Positions 24,843-32,183 of a stretch of 64,000 bases of DNA are shown here, piece by piece. The DNA is from Chryseobacterium echinoideorum (lineage in GTDB: Bacteria; Bacteroidota; Bacteroidia; Flavobacteriales; Weeksellaceae): NCBI RefSeq assembly GCF_007474535.1, contig NZ_VKNW01000003.1:310001-374000 (forward strand), written 5' to 3'. The notes under the pieces were generated by a model. That model was not told the origin of the DNA. It searched no databases and saw only the letters and a program-made list of their open reading frames with translations. Positions within the stretch are counted from its first letter, which is position 1. Each line of letters opens with the position of its first letter. The translations under genes and the position numbers were made by a program.

Positions 24843-25769
24843 TTGAAAACAAAATCATTCCTCCTTTCACTTTTCGGTTTATGCTTAGCCAATGCACAAA
24901 CCCTAAATTTTAAACACCTTTCGGATATGTCGATGAAAAGAGGAGCGATAACCAGTGCTATTGCAGATGGCAATATCTATGTAAGCAATGGCTATAAAGA
25001 TTCGGATGGTAATGCCACGATTATTGAGAAATACAGCATTAAAGACAACCGGTGGAGTGTTATCAACTCCAGTCTTGTTCCTAAGAGATTTGCCAATTCG
25101 GAGACTTACGGTAATAAAATTTATATTTTTAACGGTTGGGGAAACAGCAATCTTGAAATTATAGACCTTGAAACGCATCAGAAAACGAAGGGAGCCGTCA
25201 ATCGTGCTTATACCGGAAATGCCGGTTCTGCCATCCACAACGGAAAAATATATACGTTTGGAGGAAGCGGGCTAAACAATGCCGCCACCACTGTATTTTC
25301 TGATAGATTCCAATACTATGACATTGCTTCGGACACATGGCATCCTTTACCGAATATGCCCAACGCCAGAGAAGCAAGGGGCAAAATCGTGAATGATAAA
25401 CTCTATGTCATTGGCGGTTTTAATGGTACATCATCCCGCTTGGTTAATGTGTATGATCTCACCAAAAATGAGTGGACTGAGCAATACACAATGCCTGCTG
25501 CGATATCCGGTCATTCATTAGCGGTTTCCGGGAATAAGATTTTTATTGCAGGCGGTTATAATAATCAGAATTTTCTTGCATATTTCGATACAGAAACCAA
25601 TAAGCTGCATAAGTTATCATCCAACATGATTCCCAGAAGACATGCTGCTGCGGAAATTTATAATAATAAATTATACATCATGGGCGGAAGTACAGCATCC
25701 TCAACCAAATCAGCTCTTAAAAGCATTCAGGTTGCGGATATTAGCGGAGAAGTGCTTTCTGCTAAATAA
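24843..25769 (+). CDS. Exported kelch-repeat beta-propeller protein
   Basis: The best start is the TTG at 24843, which gives a clean signal peptide (KTKSFLLSLFGLCLANAQ); an ATG at 24771 lies inside a repeat and would add 24 odd residues. The mature part (about 290 aa) has six or so kelch units, seen as repeated blades with GNIYVSNGY, NKIYIFNGW, GKIYTFGGSG, DKLYVIGGFNG, NKIFIAGGYN and NKLYIMGGS, each followed by a Trp or Tyr strand. Kelch propellers bind proteins or sugars; the target is unknown. It lacks a T9SS domain. Flanked on both sides by the dispersed repeat. Confidence 0.82.
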   Translation: MKTKSFLLSLFGLCLANAQTLNFKHLSDMSMKRGAITSAIADGNIYVSNGYKDSDGNATIIEKYSIKDNRWSVINSSLVPKRFANSETYGNKIYIFNGWGNSNLEIIDLETHQKTKGAVNRAYTGNAGSAIHNGKIYTFGGSGLNNAATTVFSDRFQYYDIASDTWHPLPNMPNAREARGKIVNDKLYVIGGFNGTSSRLVNVYDLTKNEWTEQYTMPAAISGHSLAVSGNKIFIAGGYNNQNFLAYFDTETNKLHKLSSNMIPRRHAAAEIYNNKLYIMGGSTASSTKSALKSIQVADISGEVLSAK

Positions 25770-25784
25770 ACTCAAGACGAATTT

Positions 25785-25860
25785 CCCACTGCCGCATGAA
25801 TCCTTTCGTGTGGCTCATATAAAACAAAAACCATTCATATCTTCCGAACGGTTTTCACAT
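25785..25860 (+). repeat. Dispersed palindrome-plus-terminator repeat, copy 4
   Basis: Palindrome GCATGAA-TCCT-TTCGTGTGG, then an AAAACAAAAA spacer and the hairpin ACCATTC/GAACGGT followed by TTTT. Closely matches the copy at 51961-52036. It lies just past the kelch gene. The region 25861-26056 has no gene I can support. Confidence 0.65.
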
Positions 25861-26056
25861 TTCACACAAGATGTTCCGGATTCCCAAATATTGCGGATTT
25901 TCCAATCTATAACTTTACAGCTGCGAAAAAGGTTTACTCAATGTTATTAAAAACATCTTCCGCTACTCAAAGTCTCCCGGCTTTAAACAACAACTTTAAA
26001 TCACAGAACATCAATCTGTATTTTTTTGCTTGGAAATTAGGTAAGATTAATTATTT

Positions 26057-26290
26057 CACGCAAGGTGTTTAAGACTTCCGTAGTCTTCCGGAAGTTTAAA
26101 ACAAGATTGTTCGTAACCTCCTGCAATTGCATTTTATTATAAACACACCTGTTTGTAACTTTCTGCGATTGCATTTTGTTTCCTGCAAGTTGCGCAAGAC
26201 CTCCGTCATTCTCCGGTGGTTTAAAACAAGTGTGTTTGTAACCTTCTGAAATTATATTTGGTTTTACGCAAGACCTTTGTAGTTTATAGG
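26057..26290 (+). repeat. Long degenerate tandem repeat in a gene-free region
   Basis: Two diverged units of about 130-140 bp: each starts near CGCAAG, has an ACTTCCG...CCGGAAG-type palindrome, then GTTTAAAACAAG, then TTTGTAACCTTCTG-like and GCAATTGCATTTT-like blocks; a third partial copy of the last blocks lies between them. No ORF is present. Together with the neighbours it leaves 25770-26554 without a gene. Confidence 0.5.
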
Positions 26291-26554
26291 TGTATAGAAC
26301 TGATTATCAAGAACTCGCTTGTATATTAAAAAATTAATCACATTCATATTTTCATATAAAATAAGGGTTTACTTATAAGATTAAAAACTTGACAATTGTT
26401 TTGCTCTTTTTATTCTTTCATTTCAAATTTTTGATTAAGTCTGTCCGATAGAAATATTGGTTTCCACTCCGTCTTTTAACTTAAATTCTTACTTAAAGGC
26501 TTGCTGGCTATACTTCTCTGTTACAGATAACTTTAAATAAACATTTTATTATAC

Positions 26555-26767
26555 ATGAAATTCAAATTCACTTTTGTTATTCTTTTATTTATTTTTTGTC
26601 AAGTATTTTCACAAACAAAACTTTTTGAAAGTGTAAAGAATGAAAATTCTGATTCACTAAAAATATTAGGGATGTATTATAATTGGGATGAAAACAAAAT
26701 ATATGAGCGATATAATTTTTACATAACTGACAAAAAAACTATTGATTCTTTGGTTAGTAATACATGA
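26555..26767 (+). pseudogene. Exported protein gene cut off by an IS element
   Basis: The first 70 residues of an exported protein: signal peptide MKFKFTFVILLFIFCQVFSQ and then NENSDSLKILGMYYNWDENKIYERYNFYITDKK. The stop codon TGA (26765-26767) straddles the left end of the IS5-type element: the T is flank, the GA belongs to the element. No continuation is found on the other side, where only 43 bp separate the element from argS. The 3' part was therefore lost, not just displaced. The original function is unknown. Confidence 0.7.
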
Positions 26768-27668
26768 AGTTGTTTAAACTTATTTAGAAAAAAAAGTTCC
26801 GAGAAAATTAGCAATTTTGGATTGCAATTTAAAAGACTAATAATCTGGAACTCATCAGCAAAGATAAAATAGAGAAATGGATTTTACCCCATTTAAGCAA
26901 AGGAAAAAGAGGGTTTTCTACGAAGTTTGATTTGGTAAAAATAATTCAGACCATTATAAAACGGCTGAAAACCGGTTGCCAGTGGCGTGAGATTTCGGTA
27001 AAAGACTATTTCGGGGAAGAAAAAATAAGCTGGCAGAATGTATATTATTATTTCAATAAATGGAGCAAAGACGGCAGTTTCAGGAATATTTGGGTTCATC
27101 TTTTGAATCGAAACAAGAGGTTGTTGGATCTCTCGTGTGTTCAACTCGACGGAAGCCAAACCCGGAGCAGAATGGGCGGCGAATCAACAGCATATCAAAG
27201 CAGGAAATCTGCGAAAACCAGCAATATGATTTTTCTTTGCGACAATCGTGGTCAAATGCTTTCGATGGGAAATCCCAGAAGCGGCAATCATCACGATTTA
27301 TATGAAATAGAAGATGTTATGGGCGAGATTATTGAAATTTTGTCCGAAGCAGAAATCTCTCATAAAGGTCTTTTTTTGAATGCAGATTTGGGATTTGACA
27401 GTGAAAATTTAAGGCATCAATTAGAAATGGAGGAAGTAATGGGCAATATCAAAACCAATCCCCGAAATGGAAAAACAGTAGACAATAATTACTATTTTGA
27501 TGAAAAATTGTACGAAAACAGATTTAAAATAGAACAGGCAAATGCATGGTTAGACGGTTTCAAGGCTTTACTGATAAGATTTGAAACATTGGATAGCACT
27601 TGGAAGAATATGCACTTTTTAGCATTCTCCTTAAGACTAATCATAAAATTAAAAATTTAAACAACTTC
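26766..27668 (+). mobile_element. IS5-family-like insertion sequence, 903 bp
   Basis: Ends are perfect 13-bp inverted repeats: GAAGTTGTTTAAA (26766-26778) and TTTAAACAACTTC (27656-27668). One transposase gene fills most of the interior. I see no target-site duplication at these exact borders (flanks CAT and TAA). It truncates the upstream gene and lies 43 bp from the end of argS. Confidence 0.85.
26845..27660 (+). CDS. IS5-family transposase
   Basis: DDE transposase. From CTG 26845 the frame reads ELISKDKIEKWILPHLSKGK and continues through KRLKTGCQWREISVKDYF and YYYFNKWSKDGSF. Catalytic candidates: Asp in VQLDGSQTR, Asp in LNADLGFDS, and Glu in RFKIEQANAWLDGFK (the Y-R-E-K region). The stop codon lies within the right inverted repeat. 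No ATG precedes the conserved N-terminus: the expected start appears as CTG (an A-to-C change from ATG would restore it), while the first TTG, 26932, would drop about 29 conserved residues. The element may thus be weakly expressed. Otherwise the frame is intact. Confidence 0.82.
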   Translation: MELISKDKIEKWILPHLSKGKRGFSTKFDLVKIIQTIIKRLKTGCQWREISVKDYFGEEKISWQNVYYYFNKWSKDGSFRNIWVHLLNRNKRLLDLSCVQLDGSQTRSRMGGESTAYQSRKSAKTSNMIFLCDNRGQMLSMGNPRSGNHHDLYEIEDVMGEIIEILSEAEISHKGLFLNADLGFDSENLRHQLEMEEVMGNIKTNPRNGKTVDNNYYFDEKLYENRFKIEQANAWLDGFKALLIRFETLDSTWKNMHFLAFSLRLIIKLKI

Positions 27669-27678
27669 TAAATCAAAA

Positions 27679-27705
27679 AATCCTCCCGAATTTTTCAGGA
27701 GGATT
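27679..27705 (-). terminator. argS terminator
   Basis: AATCCTCC (27679-27686) pairs with GGAGGATT (27698-27705). The minus-strand continuation is a T run. It lies just outside the IS right end. Confidence 0.8.
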
Positions 27706-27710
27706 ATTTG

Positions 27711-29471
27711 TTACATTCTGTTTACGGTTTGTATCCCGAGTAAATTTAATGATTTTCTTATGGTTTGTGCAGTGAGATTAGATAAATTCAGACGCATCTG
27801 CTTTATGTTTTCATCTTCCTGGTTCAAAATAGGGTTGCTTTGGTAGAAAGAATTATAGGTTTTCACCAAATCATAAACATAATTGGCGATCAAAGCCGGG
27901 CTTAAAACCTCTGCTGCTTTTTCCACCGTTGGCTTATAATTGGCGAGCTGCATCACTAGTTGTTTTTCAGACTGGTTGAGTTCGACATCAGAAATTTCTC
28001 TGTGAAGATAGTTGGCTTTAATTAACAACGACTGGATGCGCGCAAATGTATACTGAATGAAAGGACCTGTGTTCCCGTTAAAATCAATACTTTCTTCAGG
28101 ATTGAACAACATTTTTTTCTTAGGGTCAACTTTCAGCATAAAATATTTTAATGCACCGATACCAACATTTTCGTAGTTAGACTCTTTTTCCTCATCCGAT
28201 AAATTTTCCAGCTTGCCCAACTCTTCAGCTTTCAGCTTGGCAATATGGTGCATTTCCTGCATTAAATCATCGGCATCAACTACCGTTCCTTCACGAGACT
28301 TCATTTTTCCATTAGGGAGCTCTACCATTCCGTAAGATAAATGATACAGTTGATCTGCCCATGAATAGCCAAGCTTACCTAAAATTTTAAATAAAACCTG
28401 AAAGTGATAATCCTGTTCGTTTCCAACCGTGTAAATTAACTTCTGAATATTATTTTCTTTGAAACGCTCAACAGCAGTCCCCAAATCTTGGGTCATGTAC
28501 ACCGAAGTTCCGTCTGAACGAAGCAACAATTTCTGATCTAAACCATCATCCGTTAAATCACACCAAACGGAGCCGTCTTCTTTCTGATACAAAACTCCTT
28601 TATCCAAGCCTTCCTTGATAAGATCTTTTCCCAAAATATAGGTATTGCTTTCGTGCTGTATCTGGTCAAATGCTACTCCCAGTCTTTTGTAGGTTGCGTT
28701 GAAACCATCATACACCCACGAATTCATTTCGTTCCAAAGATTTCTTACTTTTTCGTCTCCGTTTTCCCAATCCAAAAGCATTTTTTGAGCTTCCTTCATC
28801 AAAGGAGCCTCTTTCTTCGCCTGATCTTCCAAAATTCCCTGAGCTACAAGTTCTGCAACTTCCAGTTTGTAATGTTTATCAAATTCAACATAGTAATTCC
28901 CGACAAACTTGTCTCCTTTTGTATTGGTAGATTCGGGAGTTTCACCTTTTCCGAATTTTTCCCAAGCCAGCATAGATTTACAGATGTGAATTCCTCTGTC
29001 ATTGATGATCTGAGTTTTGACTACATCATATCCTGCTTCTTCAAGAATCTGCGAAACTGAAAATCCCAACAAGTTGTTTCTTATATGTCCTAAATGCAAT
29101 GGTTTATTGGTGTTCGGCGAAGAATATTCAACCATTACTGTTGCATTTTTCTTTTCTATATTTGAAAAATTTTGAGCTATATCCTTAAGCTGATCAACAA
29201 AAAAATTGTTCTTAATTTTTACATTTAAAAATCCTTTTACAACATTGAAACTTTCCAGCAGATCGGTTTGTTCAGTCAATGCCTGTCCCAGTTCAACCCC
29301 GATACTTTCAGGATTTTTCTTGAGCTGTTTTACCAAAGGAAAGGTAACGATGGTAAAGTCTCCTTCAAATTCAGTTTTATTTTCCTGAATTTCAAGATAT
29401 ATATCTTTCAGCTGATAGACGTTAAGAATAACCTCTTCCAGTTTTTGTTCTATTATATTTTTAATATTCAT
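27711..29471 (-). CDS. argS: Arginyl-tRNA synthetase
   Basis: Class I synthetase charging tRNA-Arg. 586 residues. The HIGH-type motif is HLGH in SSPNTNKPLHLGHIRNN and the KMSKS-like site is KMKSREG. The N-terminal Add-1 domain and the C-terminal anticodon-binding domain (FARIQSLLIKANYL to the end NLLGIQTVNRM) are both present. Start at 29471 (MNIKNIIEQKLEEVI); an upstream in-frame ATG lies before the likely -7 element TATATTTG on the minus strand. Essential core gene, monocistronic. Confidence 0.97.
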   Translation of the reverse strand: MNIKNIIEQKLEEVILNVYQLKDIYLEIQENKTEFEGDFTIVTFPLVKQLKKNPESIGVELGQALTEQTDLLESFNVVKGFLNVKIKNNFFVDQLKDIAQNFSNIEKKNATVMVEYSSPNTNKPLHLGHIRNNLLGFSVSQILEEAGYDVVKTQIINDRGIHICKSMLAWEKFGKGETPESTNTKGDKFVGNYYVEFDKHYKLEVAELVAQGILEDQAKKEAPLMKEAQKMLLDWENGDEKVRNLWNEMNSWVYDGFNATYKRLGVAFDQIQHESNTYILGKDLIKEGLDKGVLYQKEDGSVWCDLTDDGLDQKLLLRSDGTSVYMTQDLGTAVERFKENNIQKLIYTVGNEQDYHFQVLFKILGKLGYSWADQLYHLSYGMVELPNGKMKSREGTVVDADDLMQEMHHIAKLKAEELGKLENLSDEEKESNYENVGIGALKYFMLKVDPKKKMLFNPEESIDFNGNTGPFIQYTFARIQSLLIKANYLHREISDVELNQSEKQLVMQLANYKPTVEKAAEVLSPALIANYVYDLVKTYNSFYQSNPILNQEDENIKQMRLNLSNLTAQTIRKSLNLLGIQTVNRM

Positions 29472-29512
29472 ATTAGGTCTATATTGATACGCAAATATAC
29501 GGAAATAAAAAA

Positions 29513-29528
29513 ACCGCACTAAGGCGGT
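29513..29528 (-). terminator. Terminator of the first Sus operon
   Basis: ACCGC (29513-29517) with GCGGT (29524-29528), 6-nt loop, followed on the minus strand by a run of seven T. It separates the four-gene operon from argS. Confidence 0.7.
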
Positions 29529-29552
29529 ATTTAATATGAATGTGTAATATGC

Positions 29553-30056
29553 TTAATGCTCATCTTCGGCGAAGCCAGTTCTCTTATATCCACTTATCCT
29601 ATAAATTGTTCCTGGATCATCAGAAAATTCAGCATCGAATTCAATGGCATCAGATTTATTCCCTCCAGTAGTGGTAGCTCCTCCTTTAATGATTTTTCCG
29701 TTGGTAATATTAACAGTTATATCATACCCGTCAACAGAACTCTGTAATCCACTTCCTGCGAAAGTTTTTGCAGTATAATTTATTGGAGTTTTAACTTTAA
29801 AATCCCAAATATTGTGATTATCATCAATCCACATTTCCTGCCCATTATTGGCTGAAGTATTATATGTGGTAATTTTAGCATAATCCGCTACTTGTGTTCC
29901 TCCAACACTCGTTGTAACAAACCAATCTCCAGACATTTCTTTTGTAGACGTTTCACCTTGATCATCTGAAAGATCGCCATCACCTGTTCTATCACAAGAA
30001 AGCAACAATCCACCAAAGACTAACAAAAGCAAAAATAAATTTAATATTTTTTTCAT
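29553..30056 (-). CDS. Lipid-binding-type (Lipid_bd) outer-membrane lipoprotein
   Basis: 167 residues with a lipoprotein signal (LLFGGLLLSC-type, lipobox Cys about 21) and an acidic stretch after it. The rest is one small beta-barrel: MSGDWFVTTSVGG, WDFKVKTPINYTAKTF, and the end GTIYRISGYKRTGF. This matches the family annotated as lipid-binding putative hydrolase in Bacteroidota, often the last gene of SusC/SusD operons. It is the fourth gene of the operon starting at 34868, 11 bp after the previous one. Catalysis is not supported by any visible motif; ligand binding is more likely. Confidence 0.75.
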   Translation of the reverse strand: MKKILNLFLLLLVFGGLLLSCDRTGDGDLSDDQGETSTKEMSGDWFVTTSVGGTQVADYAKITTYNTSANNGQEMWIDDNHNIWDFKVKTPINYTAKTFAGSGLQSSVDGYDITVNITNGKIIKGGATTTGGNKSDAIEFDAEFSDDPGTIYRISGYKRTGFAEDEH

Positions 30057-30067
30057 TTTTTCAATTT

Positions 30068-30691
30068 TTAATCATAATACTCGAAACCATAAGAATAGCC
30101 ATAAGGCAAAATATCTATTGTAAATTTTTTAGTTGTAGGATTATAGTCCATGCTTACAGATGTTGTAGGATCATATCCATTAAATGCTTGCGGTATAGCC
30201 GAAGGAACATTTCCATTCATTTCAAAATACACCGGAAAAGCACCTGCAAAGCCAAAATCAGTACAGTAATAGATGTTTGGAGTTCCAGGAACCAGAGAAA
30301 TAACACCTGTTCTTTTATCGTTATTAACATCTTTAATTTTTCCTGATACATCAATTCCCGAACCACTTGGATTATATACTACAACCGTTTGAGTTACAAT
30401 GGCATTAAAACCATCACTATTTTGAGCACTATAAGTAATTTCGTATGCACCGATAGCATTAGTATTTACGCTACCATCAACATTTACTGTTAATTCTGTA
30501 GAACCTTCAAAAGCAGTAACATCACCAGTGCTAAAGCTTCCTCCTAAAGGTACAGCAACTACTGGATTATAATTAAAATCGGGATACTGTGTTACTCTTG
30601 ATACACCGATAGTATCTGAATCTGAAGAACAAGATATTATAAAGCTTATTGTAGCCAATAATATCAAAAATTTATTTAAAATATTTTTCAT
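30068..30691 (-). CDS. Ig-like (DUF5011/DUF5012-type) surface lipoprotein in Sus operon
   Basis: 207 residues with a lipoprotein signal (SFIISCSSDSD, Cys about 21). The N-terminal module (about 30-105) is an immunoglobulin-like domain (YNPVVAVPLGGSFSTGDVTAFE to IVTQTVVVY). The C-terminal module (about 115-207) has aromatic strands and ends YGYSYGFEYYD. Such lipoproteins sit between SusD and a lipid-binding protein in Bacteroidota uptake operons and are thought to help bind substrate at the cell surface. It is 11 bp from susD-like and 11 bp from the next gene. Substrate unknown. Confidence 0.72.
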   Translation of the reverse strand: MKNILNKFLILLATISFIISCSSDSDTIGVSRVTQYPDFNYNPVVAVPLGGSFSTGDVTAFEGSTELTVNVDGSVNTNAIGAYEITYSAQNSDGFNAIVTQTVVVYNPSGSGIDVSGKIKDVNNDKRTGVISLVPGTPNIYYCTDFGFAGAFPVYFEMNGNVPSAIPQAFNGYDPTTSVSMDYNPTTKKFTIDILPYGYSYGFEYYD

Positions 30692-30702
30692 AATTATTAA
30701 AT

Positions 30703-32172
30703 TTAATTAGCATCATACCATAGTTTTTCAGTAATTGGTTTTATGCCTGGAAAACTTGGATTGGTCTGGCTTTCTGACACTGGATAAGGAATTCTTTTTG
30801 GAAACTTACCTCCAGTTTTTCCTGTTATCGAATATGCAAACTGTCCCGGGATATAGGCAGCATCAGATTGTGCAACACTGCTAATTGCCGGAATATTTGT
30901 TCTTTTCTGTTCGAAAAAAGCTTCATATCCTTTACCTGGAAAAAAAGATATCCATTTTTGTGTGATAATTGCTTTCAGATTATCATTCATTGTTGAATTA
31001 GGATATGCATAAGCTCCTGATAAAAGATTAGATACTGGAGTACTCGGCGGAGTTGCAGTAGGATTATCAATTATACCCCATTGTGCAAAAGATGCTTTAA
31101 CACCACTTTCATATAAAGTTTGGGCATTTGTTCCTGCATTATATCTTAATGCTGCTTCAGCCTGTAAAAAATAGCTTTCCGCAGTCGAAATAAGGTACAC
31201 AGGATCAGTTGCCGATAATTTAATCACAGCTGCAGTACTGTTAGCAGAGTTGTCATAATCTCCCTGATCTTGTGAAGAACCATTTTCGTAGAAATAGGAA
31301 AACCGAGGATCATTGCTAGTATCCAGATATGAATAAAGTGTTGTACTAGCCCTCAAATTTGTTGCAACATTAAGCTGTCTTCTATCAGTTTCATATAATG
31401 GATTACTTCTGTTAGCTTCATTAATATACTGTGTGATAGCCGCATTTGAAGTTAAAAACTGAGCTCCATTCGATAAAAGTTGTTGAACACCTTGTTGAGC
31501 AACATTAGGTCTTGAGTTAGTTTGTCTTAAATATAATTTTAAAAGCATGGTGTTAGCAAATCTTTTCCAATTATCCATATTACCACCGAATACAAGATCA
31601 TCATTTCCTGGTATTATATCAGTAGGTGAAGTGCTAATATCTTTTGAAAGCGCATCTTTTAAATTAGCAACCAAACCATCATATATAACTTCTGGTTGAT
31701 CAAAGGATGGTGCCAATATTTCTGGATTAGTAGCTTGTGTAAAAGGAACAGCTCCATAAGAATCTGTAAGCACCTGAAAGGCATAAGCTTCCATTACCGT
31801 ACTCATTAAATAATAATCCCAATGTCCCGTTGCTTCCGCATTTTTCTTAATATTTCTCAAATCAAGAATTGCATCATACATCGAATTCCAAGCACCATTA
31901 TAGTCTAGAACGCTGATTGAGTAATTATCAATTGTTTTATATTGATTAGCCGCAGAGCTTTGCGTAAAATACTGACTCCAAAACCCGCCAATTAATGCAT
32001 AGTAAGAGCCTGCTGAAGTTGCTACTCCTGTTGTTGCGCCAGGAAACTCTCTGTTCATTGGAATCTGCTCAGGTAATAGTGAATCAGGATCTCTATTTAT
32101 ATCTAAGTCACTACATGAAACTATTGCAAAGACTGTCAATAAGTGTAGAATAACTAATTTTATTTTTTTCAT
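30703..32172 (-). CDS. SusD/RagB family surface lipoprotein
   Basis: 489 residues; lipoprotein signal (VFAIVSCSDLDINRDP, Cys about 20) and the tetratricopeptide-like SusD fold. Features are the N-terminal NRDP/DSLLP region, the mid-protein YGAVPFTQA and the C-terminal WISFFPGKGYEAFFEQKR and GKFPKRIPYPVSE, typical of the SusD-like_2 group. It forms the lid on the SusC partner encoded 11 bp upstream and captures the nutrient at the cell surface. The operon has no glycosidase, so the cargo may be a peptide or small molecule instead of a glycan (inference). Confidence 0.92.
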   Translation of the reverse strand: MKKIKLVILHLLTVFAIVSCSDLDINRDPDSLLPEQIPMNREFPGATTGVATSAGSYYALIGGFWSQYFTQSSAANQYKTIDNYSISVLDYNGAWNSMYDAILDLRNIKKNAEATGHWDYYLMSTVMEAYAFQVLTDSYGAVPFTQATNPEILAPSFDQPEVIYDGLVANLKDALSKDISTSPTDIIPGNDDLVFGGNMDNWKRFANTMLLKLYLRQTNSRPNVAQQGVQQLLSNGAQFLTSNAAITQYINEANRSNPLYETDRRQLNVATNLRASTTLYSYLDTSNDPRFSYFYENGSSQDQGDYDNSANSTAAVIKLSATDPVYLISTAESYFLQAEAALRYNAGTNAQTLYESGVKASFAQWGIIDNPTATPPSTPVSNLLSGAYAYPNSTMNDNLKAIITQKWISFFPGKGYEAFFEQKRTNIPAISSVAQSDAAYIPGQFAYSITGKTGGKFPKRIPYPVSESQTNPSFPGIKPITEKLWYDAN

Positions 32173-32183
32173 TGTAATTACTT

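Noticed and set aside
25642-25950. Open frame overlapping the end of the kelch gene and repeat copy 4
   Set aside because: Out of frame with the kelch gene, made mostly of repeat sequence, no coding signature.
26057-26290. CRISPR array
   Set aside because: Repeat units are long, diverged and only two to three in number, with no regular spacers and no cas genes anywhere in the window.
26763-27671. Target-site duplication of the IS5-type element
   Set aside because: The flanks (CAT and TAA) do not match at any length up to four; adjacent deletion may have removed it.
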